Source of the DNA: Vulcanimicrobiota bacterium
GTDB lineage: Bacteria > Eremiobacterota > Eremiobacteria > Baltobacterales > Baltobacteraceae
Direction of reading: 5' to 3'
NCBI GenBank assembly: GCA_030042755.1
Contig: JASHZC010000161.1
Coordinates: 1-9,333 of the forward strand
Length of the DNA: 9,333 bases
Made by a program: the position numbers and the translations under genes. Of this stretch, positions 1 through 7,359 are shown piece by piece. Each line of letters begins with the position of its first letter. The first letter of the stretch is position 1. Below the pieces are notes generated by a model. The model saw nothing but the letters and a program-made list of their open reading frames with translations, had not been told where the DNA came from and searched no databases.

Positions 1-594
1 TCGCTCGCGTTCCAGCACGTGCCCCTTCCGGCGACGGCCCAGGTCGCGATCTGTAACACGATGGTCAAGCATCACATCGCCCAGAGCGATGGTGGATACA
101 ACCAGCGGCGCGCGCAGTGCGAAGAAGGTGTTGCGATCCTAGCGCGCCGGTATCCGACCGTTCGCGCACTGCGCGACGCGACGCCGGAGATGCTGGAGAG
201 CGCGAGGAAAGAGATGAGCGATGTTGTGTACCGGCGGTGTCGACACGTGATCGCTGAGGATGTGCGCGTTACGGAGGCCGTCGCAGCACTCGCGAGTAAC
301 GATCTCGTCGCCTTCGGGGGCCTCATGAACGCCTCGCATGCGAGCCTGCGCGATGATTACGAGGTGAGTTGCCGCGAATTGGACGAGATGGTCGTCATCG
401 CCATGCAATGCCGGGGGGTCTACGGTGCGCGCATGACCGGTGCCGGTTTCGGCGGATGCACGGTGAACCTCGTGGACGCCCGCTGCGTCGAGGATTTCGT
501 TGCAGTCGTTCGGCATGAGTTCGAGCGCGCGACCGGCATCGCGCCGGAAATCTACACGTCGCAAGCTGCCGACGGCGCGGAGCTCGAACGATGA
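1..594 (+). CDS. galK: Galactokinase, C-terminal half (5' end outside window)
   Basis: Galactokinase phosphorylates alpha-D-galactose at C1 with ATP in the cytoplasm, the first committed Leloir step. The frame is open from base 1 and encodes 197 residues before the TGA at 592-594. Family galactokinases are about 350-390 residues, so roughly the N-terminal half, with the galactose-binding and ATP-binding GHMP motifs, lies upstream. What is visible is diagnostic: a segment reading [13 protein letters not shown] followed by [10 protein letters not shown] (the family's SxYNxRRxEC block), and near the C-terminus [17 protein letters not shown], the conserved GHMP C-terminal glycine-rich motif. It overlaps galT by four bases (ATGA), so the two are probably translationally coupled. 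An internal ATG around base 61 is not the start, because family homology continues upstream of it to the window edge. The identity is secure; only the N-terminal part and promoter are unseen. Confidence 0.95.
   Translation, partial: SLAFQHVPLPATAQVAICNTMVKHHIAQSDGGYNQRRAQCEEGVAILARRYPTVRALRDATPEMLESARKEMSDVVYRRCRHVIAEDVRVTEAVAALASNDLVAFGGLMNASHASLRDDYEVSCRELDEMVVIAMQCRGVYGARMTGAGFGGCTVNLVDARCVEDFVAVVRHEFERATGIAPEIYTSQAADGAELER
579..582 (+). promoter_or_regulatory. Ribosome binding site of galT
   Basis: GGAG lies eight bases before the galT ATG at 591, inside the last codons of galK. It supports ATG 591 as the start and, with the ATGA stop-start overlap, translational coupling to galK. Confidence 0.55.
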
Positions 595-1589
595 GCCATC
601 GGCGTTACAACCCGCTTACGGGAGAGTGGGTGCTCGTTTCGCCGCATCGCACGGATCGCCCGTGGCGAGGTCAAACCGAGCCGGTCCCGCCCGAACGATT
701 ACCCGCCTACGACCCCACGTGCTATCTGTGCCCCGGAAACGAACGCGCAAACGGCGCTCGCAATCCCGTGTATACCGGAACATTTGCCTTCGACAACGAC
801 TTCGCCGCGCTGACGAGGCAAACAGAGGCGATCGAGTTTACAGACGAGCCCCTCGTGCGCGCGGCCTCTGAAACCGGAATCTGTCGCGTCCTTTGCTTTT
901 CGCCTCGTCACGATCTGACGCTTGCGCGGATGAGCAGTGCCGAAGTGCGGGCTGTCGTCGAAAGCTGGGTCGAGGAGTACGAACGGCTGGGCGCCGATCC
1001 GTCGATCGCGTGGGTGCAAATCTTTGAAAATCGCGGCGAGATGATGGGCGCAAGCAATCCACATCCTCACTCGCAAATTTGGGCGGAGTCCAGTCTGCCG
1101 AACGAAGCCGCCAAGGAGCTGCGCGGACAGAATGAATATGCGAGCGAACACGGATCGTGCTTGCTCTGCCAGTACGTCGCATTCGAAGAGCGCGACGGCA
1201 AGCGTCTCGTGTATCGCAACGATACTTTTACCATCGTCGTTCCATTCTGGGCGATCTGGCCGTTCGAGACGCTGGTGCTTCCGCGACGTCATGTGGGAGA
1301 TCTCCGCGCGCTCGATCGCGCGGCGCGCGACGGATTAGCCGATGCGATCGGCAACCTCACCGCGCGCTACGACCGTCTCTTCAACGCCGCATTTCCGTAT
1401 TCGATGGGGTTCCACCAGCGCCCGACCGATGGGAAAGCGTACGACGCATGGCATCTTCACGCGCATTATTACCCGCCGCTCCTACGCTCGGCGACGGTGC
1501 GCAAATTCATGGTGGGATACGAGATGCTCTCGCAGCCGCAGCGCGATATTACGGCCGAGAGCGCGGCCGCACGTTTACGGGAGGTCTAG
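591..1589 (+). CDS. galT: Galactose-1-phosphate uridylyltransferase
   Basis: This enzyme exchanges UMP between UDP-glucose and galactose-1-phosphate, giving UDP-galactose and glucose-1-phosphate. The 332-residue protein has normal family length. It carries the HIT-type catalytic motif [11 protein letters not shown], with H160 the likely uridylylated histidine and H158 the partner histidine. The CxxC pair C44/C47 ([10 protein letters not shown]) and H107 (SPRHDLT) match the structural zinc ligands of E. coli GalT. A second CxxC, GSCLLCQ, occurs after the active site, as in many non-enterobacterial GalTs. The C-terminal block [14 protein letters not shown] with KFMVGYEM is strongly conserved in the family. 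The start at ATG 591 overlaps the galK stop (ATGA) and is preceded by GGAG. Immediately downstream, without a gap, is the beta-galactosidase. The three genes are almost certainly one operon. Confidence 0.97.
   Translation: MSHRRYNPLTGEWVLVSPHRTDRPWRGQTEPVPPERLPAYDPTCYLCPGNERANGARNPVYTGTFAFDNDFAALTRQTEAIEFTDEPLVRAASETGICRVLCFSPRHDLTLARMSSAEVRAVVESWVEEYERLGADPSIAWVQIFENRGEMMGASNPHPHSQIWAESSLPNEAAKELRGQNEYASEHGSCLLCQYVAFEERDGKRLVYRNDTFTIVVPFWAIWPFETLVLPRRHVGDLRALDRAARDGLADAIGNLTARYDRLFNAAFPYSMGFHQRPTDGKAYDAWHLHAHYYPPLLRSATVRKFMVGYEMLSQPQRDITAESAAARLREV
1579..1584 (+). promoter_or_regulatory. Strong ribosome binding site of the beta-galactosidase gene
   Basis: GGGAGG lies five bases before the ATG at 1590, within the last codons of galT. 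It is the best Shine-Dalgarno match I noticed in the window and fixes the start of the beta-galactosidase, whose ATG follows the galT TAG directly. Confidence 0.7.
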
Positions 1590-3404
1590 ATGCATCGCAG
1601 GCATTTTCTCACGCTTTTGGCGGCACCATCGTTCTTGTCGGGCGGCTTGCCCGCGTCGGCGGCGGAGCGGAGCGTCGTCGTGCGCGACCGGCAGTTCGTC
1701 GTCAACGGAACGCCGCTACAGATTATCTGTGGGGAGATGCATTACTCGCGCATCCCGCCTGAGTATTGGCGTCATCGGTTGCAGATGGCGCGCGCGATGG
1801 GACTGAACACGATCGGAACCTACGTCTTCTGGAACATGCACGAACCGGAGCGCGGTACGTACGATTTTTCCGGTGCGCAGGACGTCGCGACCTTCGTTCG
1901 CATGGCGCAAGAAGAAGGATTGTATGTCATTCTGCGTCCGGGCCCGTACGCATGTGCAGAATGGGACTTCGGCGGATTCCCCGCGTGGCTCGCGGCAGAC
2001 ACCAGCGTCGAGCTGCGTTCCCGCGATCCGCGCTTTATGGAGCCCGCACGCGCATTTCTAAAGCGACTGGGGCGCGAACTCGCCGATCTCCAGAACGATC
2101 GTGGCGGTCCGATCATCTTGGTGCAGATCGAGAACGAATACGGGTCGTTCGGGGACGACCACGCGTACATGGAAGAGATCCGTGAAGCGCTGATCGATGC
2201 GGGTTTCACCGGCGCTCTCTTCCGTACCGAAGATGGCGTCGCCGAAATGCCGAACGGCTCGCTGCCCGGCGTCGTTGTCGGCGCCAGCGCCGGTAACGTG
2301 CGCAACGACTTTGCAGCGATGGAGAAGTTCCGCCCCGGTAATCCGCTCTTTGCCGGCGAGTTTTATCCCGGATGGTTCGATCATTGGGGCGAAGCGCATC
2401 ACGAAGTTCCGGCGCAAGATAGTGCCGGCGACATCGAATGGATGCTCGCGCAGGGCGCATCGTTCAGCCTCTACATGTGTCACGGCGGAACGACGTTCGG
2501 GTTCATGAACGGAGCGAATTACAGCTCCGACGCTCCGTACCAGCCGCAGACGACGAGCTACGACTACGATGCGCCGATCTCCGAAGGCGGCGCTGCAGCA
2601 CCGAAGTTTCACATCTTTCGCGACGTCATAACGAAACATACGGGCGAGACGCCGACGCCGATTCCCGCGCTGCCACCGCGCATCGTCGTTCCCGAGTTCG
2701 AGCTTTCGGAGAGCGCCGATTGGCGCGACGCGCTCAGCGCTCCGGTAGCCGACGAGCGACCTCGCCACATGGAAGCGTACGGTCAGGCATACGGACTTAT
2801 TCTCTACAGTACAAAGCTCGACGGGCCGGTTCGCGGCGATGTGTCGTTTGGTGACGTACGCGATTTCGCAATCGTGTTCGTAGACGGCAAGCGCGTCGGC
2901 GAGCTCGATCGGCGTCTCGGCCAGAAGAGCGTAGCGATCGAGACGGACAAGGCGGCGACGCTCGACGTGCTGGTCGAGAACTGTGGCCGCCTGAATTTCG
3001 GGAAAGCATTCGTGCACGACGTCAAGGGTATCATCGCGCCCGTGAAGATCGACGATCGAGAATTGCTGAGTTGGAACGTCTACACGCTGGAGCTCGAGAC
3101 GCTCGAACGACTGCGCTTTGGGAAGCGAGATATCGACGGCCCGGCCTTCCATCGTGGAACGTTCACGCTGGAGCACCTCGGCGATACGTTCCTCGACACG
3201 CGCATGCTTGGCAAAGGAAATCTCTGGATCAACGGTCGAAATGCCGGGCGCTTCTGGAGCATCGGGCCGCAGTACGCACTGTACGTTCCAGCGTCGTGGC
3301 TTCGCGCCGGTGCGAACGAGGTCGTCGTTTACGATCTAGAGGATCGCGAGGTTCGCAAGCTCGTCGGACGCACGACGCCGCTCTTTGCACCGATCGAGAC
3401 ATAG
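1590..3404 (+). CDS. Exported GH35 beta-galactosidase
   Basis: A glycoside hydrolase family 35 enzyme of 604 residues that releases terminal beta-linked galactose from oligo- or polysaccharides. The N-terminus MHRRHFLTLLAAPSFLSGG has a twin-arginine RRxFL pattern, a short hydrophobic stretch and a signal-peptidase-like ASA site near residues 22-24, so Tat export to the cell envelope is likely. The catalytic TIM barrel follows: CGEMHYSRIP near residue 47, TYVFWNMHEP near 77, and RPGPYACAEWDFGGFPAWL at 116-134. The acid/base is E183 in QIENEYG and the nucleophile E257 in AGEFYPGWFDHWG, by comparison with human GLB1. Beta-sandwich domains end the protein; the family motif GNLWINGRNAGRFW with IGPQYALYVP is near the C-terminus. 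Its position in one operon with galK and galT says the product galactose is fed into the Leloir pathway. The natural substrate (lactose, plant or bacterial galactan) cannot be read from sequence. Confidence 0.93.
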   Translation: MHRRHFLTLLAAPSFLSGGLPASAAERSVVVRDRQFVVNGTPLQIICGEMHYSRIPPEYWRHRLQMARAMGLNTIGTYVFWNMHEPERGTYDFSGAQDVATFVRMAQEEGLYVILRPGPYACAEWDFGGFPAWLAADTSVELRSRDPRFMEPARAFLKRLGRELADLQNDRGGPIILVQIENEYGSFGDDHAYMEEIREALIDAGFTGALFRTEDGVAEMPNGSLPGVVVGASAGNVRNDFAAMEKFRPGNPLFAGEFYPGWFDHWGEAHHEVPAQDSAGDIEWMLAQGASFSLYMCHGGTTFGFMNGANYSSDAPYQPQTTSYDYDAPISEGGAAAPKFHIFRDVITKHTGETPTPIPALPPRIVVPEFELSESADWRDALSAPVADERPRHMEAYGQAYGLILYSTKLDGPVRGDVSFGDVRDFAIVFVDGKRVGELDRRLGQKSVAIETDKAATLDVLVENCGRLNFGKAFVHDVKGIIAPVKIDDRELLSWNVYTLELETLERLRFGKRDIDGPAFHRGTFTLEHLGDTFLDTRMLGKGNLWINGRNAGRFWSIGPQYALYVPASWLRAGANEVVVYDLEDREVRKLVGRTTPLFAPIET

Positions 3405-3409
3405 GTCGT

Positions 3410-5473
3410 CTATCGCTTTTGCCGGAGTTCCTCGAGGAACTCCGGCGCGCTGATCCCGCGCGTCGGTGATCCCCATGCGGTAACGAGCAGCGTCGAGCGA
3501 GCGCGCGAACGCGCGTAATCGAAAGCCTGACGCTCCTGCGTGTTGTAGGCCTCGCGTGGTTTGGTGCGATAGAGATAATAGCTGAATTTCGCGGTACGCG
3601 ATGCCTTGGCTTCACCGGCGTTCTCCCGCGGAATCATTCCGAGCGACGGACTCCACAGAAACGCGTCCGGAGCGTACCAGCGTGGGAACGAGCCGGCCCG
3701 TGCATCCGGAATGGCGACGAAGGAAAACGTCGTGCCGCGCACTTCGTCGATGTTGAGCAGCCGAACGAACGGCGCATCATCGCTTGCGGCGCAAGATTCG
3801 CAATCGGTCTGCGCTCGTTCCGCGACGTCGGCGAGAAGATCTCCGAGCGTCGCGCCGGGTCGTTCGCGATGCAGTGAGATCAACCGCTGCAACAGCGCGC
3901 TCAAGACGTGTTGCTGCGCGAGCGCGCGGGCCGAGCCTTCCGGCCCTTCGCGCGCCAATCCCTCTTCCCACACCCTGCGCACGAATGCGGCGAACGGAAG
4001 CGCGTTCATTGCTTCTACCCAACCGGCGCGCAGCCGCCGAAATCGCCGTACTCGCGCGAGCGCCGTTGGATTCAGCGACGCATCCGCGTCGCCGCGTACG
4101 ACGTTCCATCCCAAGCGCACGTCACGTTTGGGATTCCACCGGCTCGCTCGCGTCGTTGGGGCAGGCTCTTCATCTACGGTGAACAACTCGGTTTGCGGAT
4201 CGGGTGGATCGGCGCACAGGGCGGCTACCGAAGAATCCGAGAGCGCCATCGCCTTCGCGGCGAGCGTGCGGAGCAGCCATTCGTGACGAAATGGATCCCA
4301 CACGTTCCACAACAATGCGAGCGCATCCAGCGCGCGCCGATCTGCGAAAAGATTGACGTTGCCGCCTACGGTTGCGGGGACGTTGCGGTGAAGCAGGGCT
4401 CCGAGATAGACGTCGACGTCGGCACTCGTCCGAAAAAGGATGGCAATCTGCGCGGGCGGCACGCCGCGTTCGATTTCCTCGTGTATGCGCTGCGCTAAAA
4501 AGGCTGCTTCCTCCGCCTGCGTCTTGGCACGGTGCAGCACAAGTTGCGGCATCGCGTCTTGCGGCGCATCGAGTTCGATGGTCCGGTCGACTCCGGACAG
4601 GGCGATATCGGGTCTTGCCCCGCGAAATCGGCTGGTCGCGCAGCCAGGATCGCCTGCGAGCGTTACACCAACGAGCCGCGCTCCGTAAATCGCCTCGAGC
4701 AGCGCGCGATGCGCGGCAGTCGCTTCCTGCATTTCGTCGACAAAGACGTGCTCGTACCGCTCGCGGACGATGCCTGCCAACGTTGGGTCCGCGCGCAAAC
4801 GATCGAGAGCGGTTGCGACGGCGTCGCTCGCGGTCAGCGCGGTTTGCGACGCGGTACACTCGACGAACGCGACGTACAAGCGATGGATGATCTTGGCGAG
4901 ATCGAGCTCGCGCCGATACTGACGCTGCAATTCCTCGGGTGAGACGACTAGTGAGTCGCGGTATGCATCTTTCGTGGCCCAGATGAGTTCGGCGTGTGCG
5001 AAGTTTGGCGGCTTGGCATAGAATTCGGTCGCACCGGCTAGAGAACGTTCGAGAAAGGCCTGGGGATCGATCCCGCCGTCGCGCAGCCTGCGAATCAACC
5101 GATACGCAGAGTCGAGAAATCGCTCGGGAGAGCGCAGTGCGGCCACTTCCGGATCGAGCTCGCCGGAGCGAATCTCCGGCCAATCGAGTGCAAATAGCGA
5201 TTGCGCGCACCGCTCGAACGTGCGACGCGCTTCGATTTCGTCGGCAATTCGCATCGCAGTTCCGCTTGCGTCGAGCACGGCGAGTGCAAGCGACACGAGA
5301 TCGCGAGGATGCGCGGCGACCACATGTGGCAGGCCTTGCAAGCGAAAGCGCTCGACGCGCGCGAGCAGCGCTGCGGTTTTTCCAGAACGGCTCGGCCCGA
5401 CGATCGCGAGCGACAGAGAGAAATCGGCATCGATCGCCTCTTGCTGCGCGGATGTGAACGGCATCGCGATCAT
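3410..5473 (-). CDS. Divergent UvrD/AddA-like superfamily 1 DNA helicase
   Basis: A 687-residue SF1 helicase, predicted to couple ATP hydrolysis to 3'-5' movement on DNA, probably in double-strand-break repair with the nuclease encoded just upstream. Motifs in order: Q-motif-like FTSAQQEAID near residue 6; Walker A GPSRSGKT (26-33, K32); Walker B FVDEMQE (D246, E247); motif III AGDPGC...SRFRGA (273-286); motif IV IAILFR (343-348); motif V NIDEVRGTTFSFVAI (574-588); motif VI QERQAFDYARSRAR (646-659). Motif III lacks the usual Gln (C278 instead) and motif V lacks the usual GLEF glutamate, so it is a diverged member. No nuclease domain follows motif VI, unlike AddA or RecB. The start chosen is ATG 5473, which overlaps the nuclease TGA (ATGA); an in-frame ATG three codons later is the alternative. 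The open frame extends to 5602, but that would overlap the nuclease by more than 130 bases. Confidence 0.85.
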   Translation of the reverse strand: MIAMPFTSAQQEAIDADFSLSLAIVGPSRSGKTAALLARVERFRLQGLPHVVAAHPRDLVSLALAVLDASGTAMRIADEIEARRTFERCAQSLFALDWPEIRSGELDPEVAALRSPERFLDSAYRLIRRLRDGGIDPQAFLERSLAGATEFYAKPPNFAHAELIWATKDAYRDSLVVSPEELQRQYRRELDLAKIIHRLYVAFVECTASQTALTASDAVATALDRLRADPTLAGIVRERYEHVFVDEMQEATAAHRALLEAIYGARLVGVTLAGDPGCATSRFRGARPDIALSGVDRTIELDAPQDAMPQLVLHRAKTQAEEAAFLAQRIHEEIERGVPPAQIAILFRTSADVDVYLGALLHRNVPATVGGNVNLFADRRALDALALLWNVWDPFRHEWLLRTLAAKAMALSDSSVAALCADPPDPQTELFTVDEEPAPTTRASRWNPKRDVRLGWNVVRGDADASLNPTALARVRRFRRLRAGWVEAMNALPFAAFVRRVWEEGLAREGPEGSARALAQQHVLSALLQRLISLHRERPGATLGDLLADVAERAQTDCESCAASDDAPFVRLLNIDEVRGTTFSFVAIPDARAGSFPRWYAPDAFLWSPSLGMIPRENAGEAKASRTAKFSYYLYRTKPREAYNTQERQAFDYARSRARSTLLVTAWGSPTRGISAPEFLEELRQKR
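3421..3446. repeat. 26-bp perfect palindrome in the convergent intergene and helicase 3' end
   Basis: The arms are GCCGGAGTTCC (3421-3431) and its exact complement (3436-3446), around a TCGA centre (3432-3435). As RNA this folds to an 11-bp GC-rich stem with a four-base loop on either strand. It begins 17 bases after the beta-galactosidase stop and encodes the PEFLEEL segment of the helicase C-terminus, nine codons or fewer before its stop. Neither strand has a U-run after the stem: the + strand continues GCGCTGATCC, and the - strand continues AAAAGCG. It is therefore not a textbook intrinsic terminator. It could still end or protect the gal operon mRNA, or bind a dimeric protein. Confidence 0.75.
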
Positions 5474-6729
5474 CGGCCGAAGCGCTCGCGTTCGTCGTGG
5501 GGACGATCCGCACAGGCGTCGCGATACGCGCAATACGTGCATGCCGACGGATCGGTGGTCACCGCGAAGCGATCGAGCACCCCGGAGCTCAAGTCGCGGC
5601 AAATTTCGATCATCCGCGCACGCGCTCGCTCCAAATCACTAACGGCGATCGTCCCGGTCGGTGATTCGCTGCGTTTTCCGTCGGGGGCGGCGACGGGGAC
5701 GACTTCGAGCGAAATCGGCACGACGTCGAGAAGGGCATCTTTGAGGGGAATGAGGGCAAGACGATAGACGCGGTCTCCAGCTGCGGTGCGCGCCCAATAA
5801 TAGAATGGCAACTGAAAGTCGCGAAAACGTCGCACCTTGTCGCGGTATTCGGTCGCGCTTCCCGCAATCGATCCGGTCTTGTAATCGTAGATGCTGACGG
5901 CTCCGGTACGATCGTCTCGATCGAGCCGGTCGATGAATCCAACGAAGTCAAATCCATCGAGATCGAGAGCGACGGGAATCTCGCGTCCGACCACGGTGAA
6001 GGGCGCCCGCTCGGCTTCCTCGAGCAGCCAATCGACGTATCGCGCAGCCGTCCGTTGAGCGCGCCGCTTTTGCAATTCGAATTCGACCTCCGTATCGAAC
6101 TGCTCGCGATAGCGCTCGAAGGCCCAGTTCACGTAGCCGGCGATCTTCGCGCGCATCGCGCGTTCTAGATCGGCATTCGGTTGGGGAAATTCGCCGTGAA
6201 AGTCTTCGAGGGCCGCGTGGAAGGCCGTTCCGTACGTCGACGCCGAGGACGGCGTGTCCTCGACTGCCGAGCAGACGTAACGGTAATACCATTTTCGCGC
6301 GCACTCGGCGTACGCGTTGAGTGCCGAGGCGGAAAAATGCGGCGTCCGCGCGCGGATTCCGGCGCGAGGATCCGGCGAATCCGCTGCGGCGGACAGCGAG
6401 AGAGGGCCACCGCCGTCGGCAGGCTCACCGTTGCCATGCGAATGCAACTCGAACAGCGAGTACACGTCCGTCTGCGGTCCGATCGCGTTCACGCGTTCGG
6501 CAAAACGCAGCAGCGCGTCGCGCTCGTCGCTGCCCACGGCGAGCAGTCCGCGCGCGATCGCGTCGAGGAGGGGCGGAACGCGCGAGGCGGCAGTCGCATA
6601 GGCTGCTGCCGTATCGTGCGGGACGCCGGAACACGGTGAGCGCAGCGCCCGAATCAGGATCGCGTCGTCGCCTGTTTCGGACCATGCGCGTAGGTCGGCA
6701 ACGAATGCGGCGGCTAGCGATGCGTTCAC
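5470..6729 (-). CDS. RecB/AddB-type PD-(D/E)XK nuclease with Fe-S cluster signature
   Basis: A 419-residue protein whose residues about 130-410 form a RecB/Cas4/AddB-family nuclease domain. The catalytic pattern is visible: H171 (GTAFHAALEDF), D267 (VGFIDRLD), D282 and K284 (YDYKTG), and Q306 with the following tyrosines (DFQLPFYYWA). Four cysteines match the AddB iron-sulphur staple: C143 (AECARKWYY) and, at the C-terminus, C397-x2-C400-x5-C406. Residues about 12-65 (DDAILIRALRSP...) resemble the 'LLRxLRSPL' segment found in the second motor half of UvrD/AddB-type helicases. The protein may thus be an AddB-like subunit whose helicase part is almost gone. The start is GTG 6729; an in-frame TAA lies six codons upstream, so a long N-terminal extension is excluded. 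No clear Shine-Dalgarno sequence is seen. It is coupled to the helicase gene by an ATGA overlap. Confidence 0.88.
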   Translation of the reverse strand: MNASLAAAFVADLRAWSETGDDAILIRALRSPCSGVPHDTAAAYATAASRVPPLLDAIARGLLAVGSDERDALLRFAERVNAIGPQTDVYSLFELHSHGNGEPADGGGPLSLSAAADSPDPRAGIRARTPHFSASALNAYAECARKWYYRYVCSAVEDTPSSASTYGTAFHAALEDFHGEFPQPNADLERAMRAKIAGYVNWAFERYREQFDTEVEFELQKRRAQRTAARYVDWLLEEAERAPFTVVGREIPVALDLDGFDFVGFIDRLDRDDRTGAVSIYDYKTGSIAGSATEYRDKVRRFRDFQLPFYYWARTAAGDRVYRLALIPLKDALLDVVPISLEVVPVAAPDGKRSESPTGTIAVSDLERARARMIEICRDLSSGVLDRFAVTTDPSACTYCAYRDACADRPHDERERFGR

Positions 6730-6778
6730 GGTTAGAAGTAGCAGTTACAGGTCGCACCAGGCGCCCCTGCATCCGGCG

Positions 6779-6784
6779 TATAAT
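6779..6784 (+). promoter_or_regulatory. Perfect TATAAT -10 box of ubiX; probable leaderless transcript
   Basis: TATAAT ends eight bases before the ubiX ATG at 6793, so initiation 6-8 bases downstream would place the mRNA 5' end at or next to the start codon. There is no Shine-Dalgarno sequence between box and ATG. I see no good -35 hexamer at 16-18 bases upstream (the sequence there reads about CACCAGG). The 63-base intergene is shared with the divergent nuclease-helicase operon, whose own promoter I cannot point to. Confidence 0.6.
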
Positions 6785-6792
6785 CCCGAAAC

Positions 6793-7359
6793 ATGCGACG
6801 CATCATCATCGGTATCAGCGGCGCGAGCGGTAGCGCGTACGGTTACATGGCGTTACAAGCGTTGCGCGCGATTGGTGGCGTCGAGACGCACGTCGTGCTT
6901 ACCGCGGCGGCACGCCGGACGATCGAACTCGAAATGGATATGACGGCCGACGACTTCGAAGCGCTCGCCGACGTCGTGCATCGCGGCGACGACTTGGCGG
7001 CCGCGATTTCGAGCGGCTCGTTCGTGACGGATGGAATGCTCGTCATTCCATGCTCGATGAAGAGCGCGAGCGCGATAGCGTACTCGATGAACGACAACCT
7101 CTTGGTGCGCGCAGCCGACGTATGCTTGAAGGAAAAGCGTAAGCTCGTGCTGGTCGTGCGGGAGACGCCCCTTCACTTAGGTCATCTTCGCACGCTAGCG
7201 CAACTCGCCGAGATCGGGGCGGTCATCCTTCCGCCCATTCCCGCGATGTACGCCGCTCCGACGAGCGTGGATGACATCATCGCACACACCGTCGGCAAAG
7301 CGCTCGACCAATTCGGCATTACCAACGATTTGTTCAAACGTTGGAGAACGCCGCACTAA
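6793..7359 (+). CDS. ubiX: Flavin prenyltransferase UbiX
   Basis: UbiX joins dimethylallyl phosphate to reduced FMN to form prenylated FMN, the cofactor of UbiD-type decarboxylases; it acts in the cytoplasm as a dodecamer in known members. The 188-residue protein has typical length and all recognisable blocks: N-terminal flavin-binding IIIGISGASGS (5-14), SGSF (74-77), IPCSMKS (85-91), the highly conserved RETPLHLGHL (123-132), and PPIPAMYA (147-154), in which Y153 should match the conserved active-site tyrosine. The C-terminal VGKALDQFGI helix is also typical. The start is ATG 6793, supported by the TATAAT box directly upstream and the immediate onset of the Rossmann-like first strand. No ubiD is in this window, so its client decarboxylase must be encoded elsewhere. 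The stop codon overlaps that of the convergent nucleotidyltransferase gene. Confidence 0.96.
   Translation: MRRIIIGISGASGSAYGYMALQALRAIGGVETHVVLTAAARRTIELEMDMTADDFEALADVVHRGDDLAAAISSGSFVTDGMLVIPCSMKSASAIAYSMNDNLLVRAADVCLKEKRKLVLVVRETPLHLGHLRTLAQLAEIGAVILPPIPAMYAAPTSVDDIIAHTVGKALDQFGITNDLFKRWRTPH

Noticed and set aside
2058..3176. 372-codon open frame antisense to the beta-galactosidase gene
   Set aside because: It lies wholly opposite a well-supported GH35 gene. GC-rich DNA often leaves the antisense frame open; the translation has no family motif.
3405..3446. Canonical intrinsic terminator for the gal operon
   Set aside because: The stem is ideal, but there is no U-run after it on either strand; the T-run (3417-3420) lies before the stem. 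I list it as a palindrome instead.
4170..5513. 447-codon open frame on the - strand overlapping the helicase in another frame
   Set aside because: Its translation is extremely Arg/Ala/Ser-rich with no domain pattern, typical of a shifted reading of a GC-rich gene. The helicase frame has all SF1 motifs.
5474..5602. Upstream extension of the helicase to ATG 5602
   Set aside because: The extra 43 residues are Arg-rich and overlap the nuclease C-terminus, including its Fe-S cysteines. The ATGA start at 5473 is directly before the conserved FTSAQQEAID motif.
5470..6729. Cas4 of a CRISPR adaptation module
   Set aside because: The nuclease and Fe-S pattern is shared by Cas4 and AddB, but the protein is about twice Cas4 length, is coupled to a helicase, and there is no cas1, cas2 or repeat array in the window.
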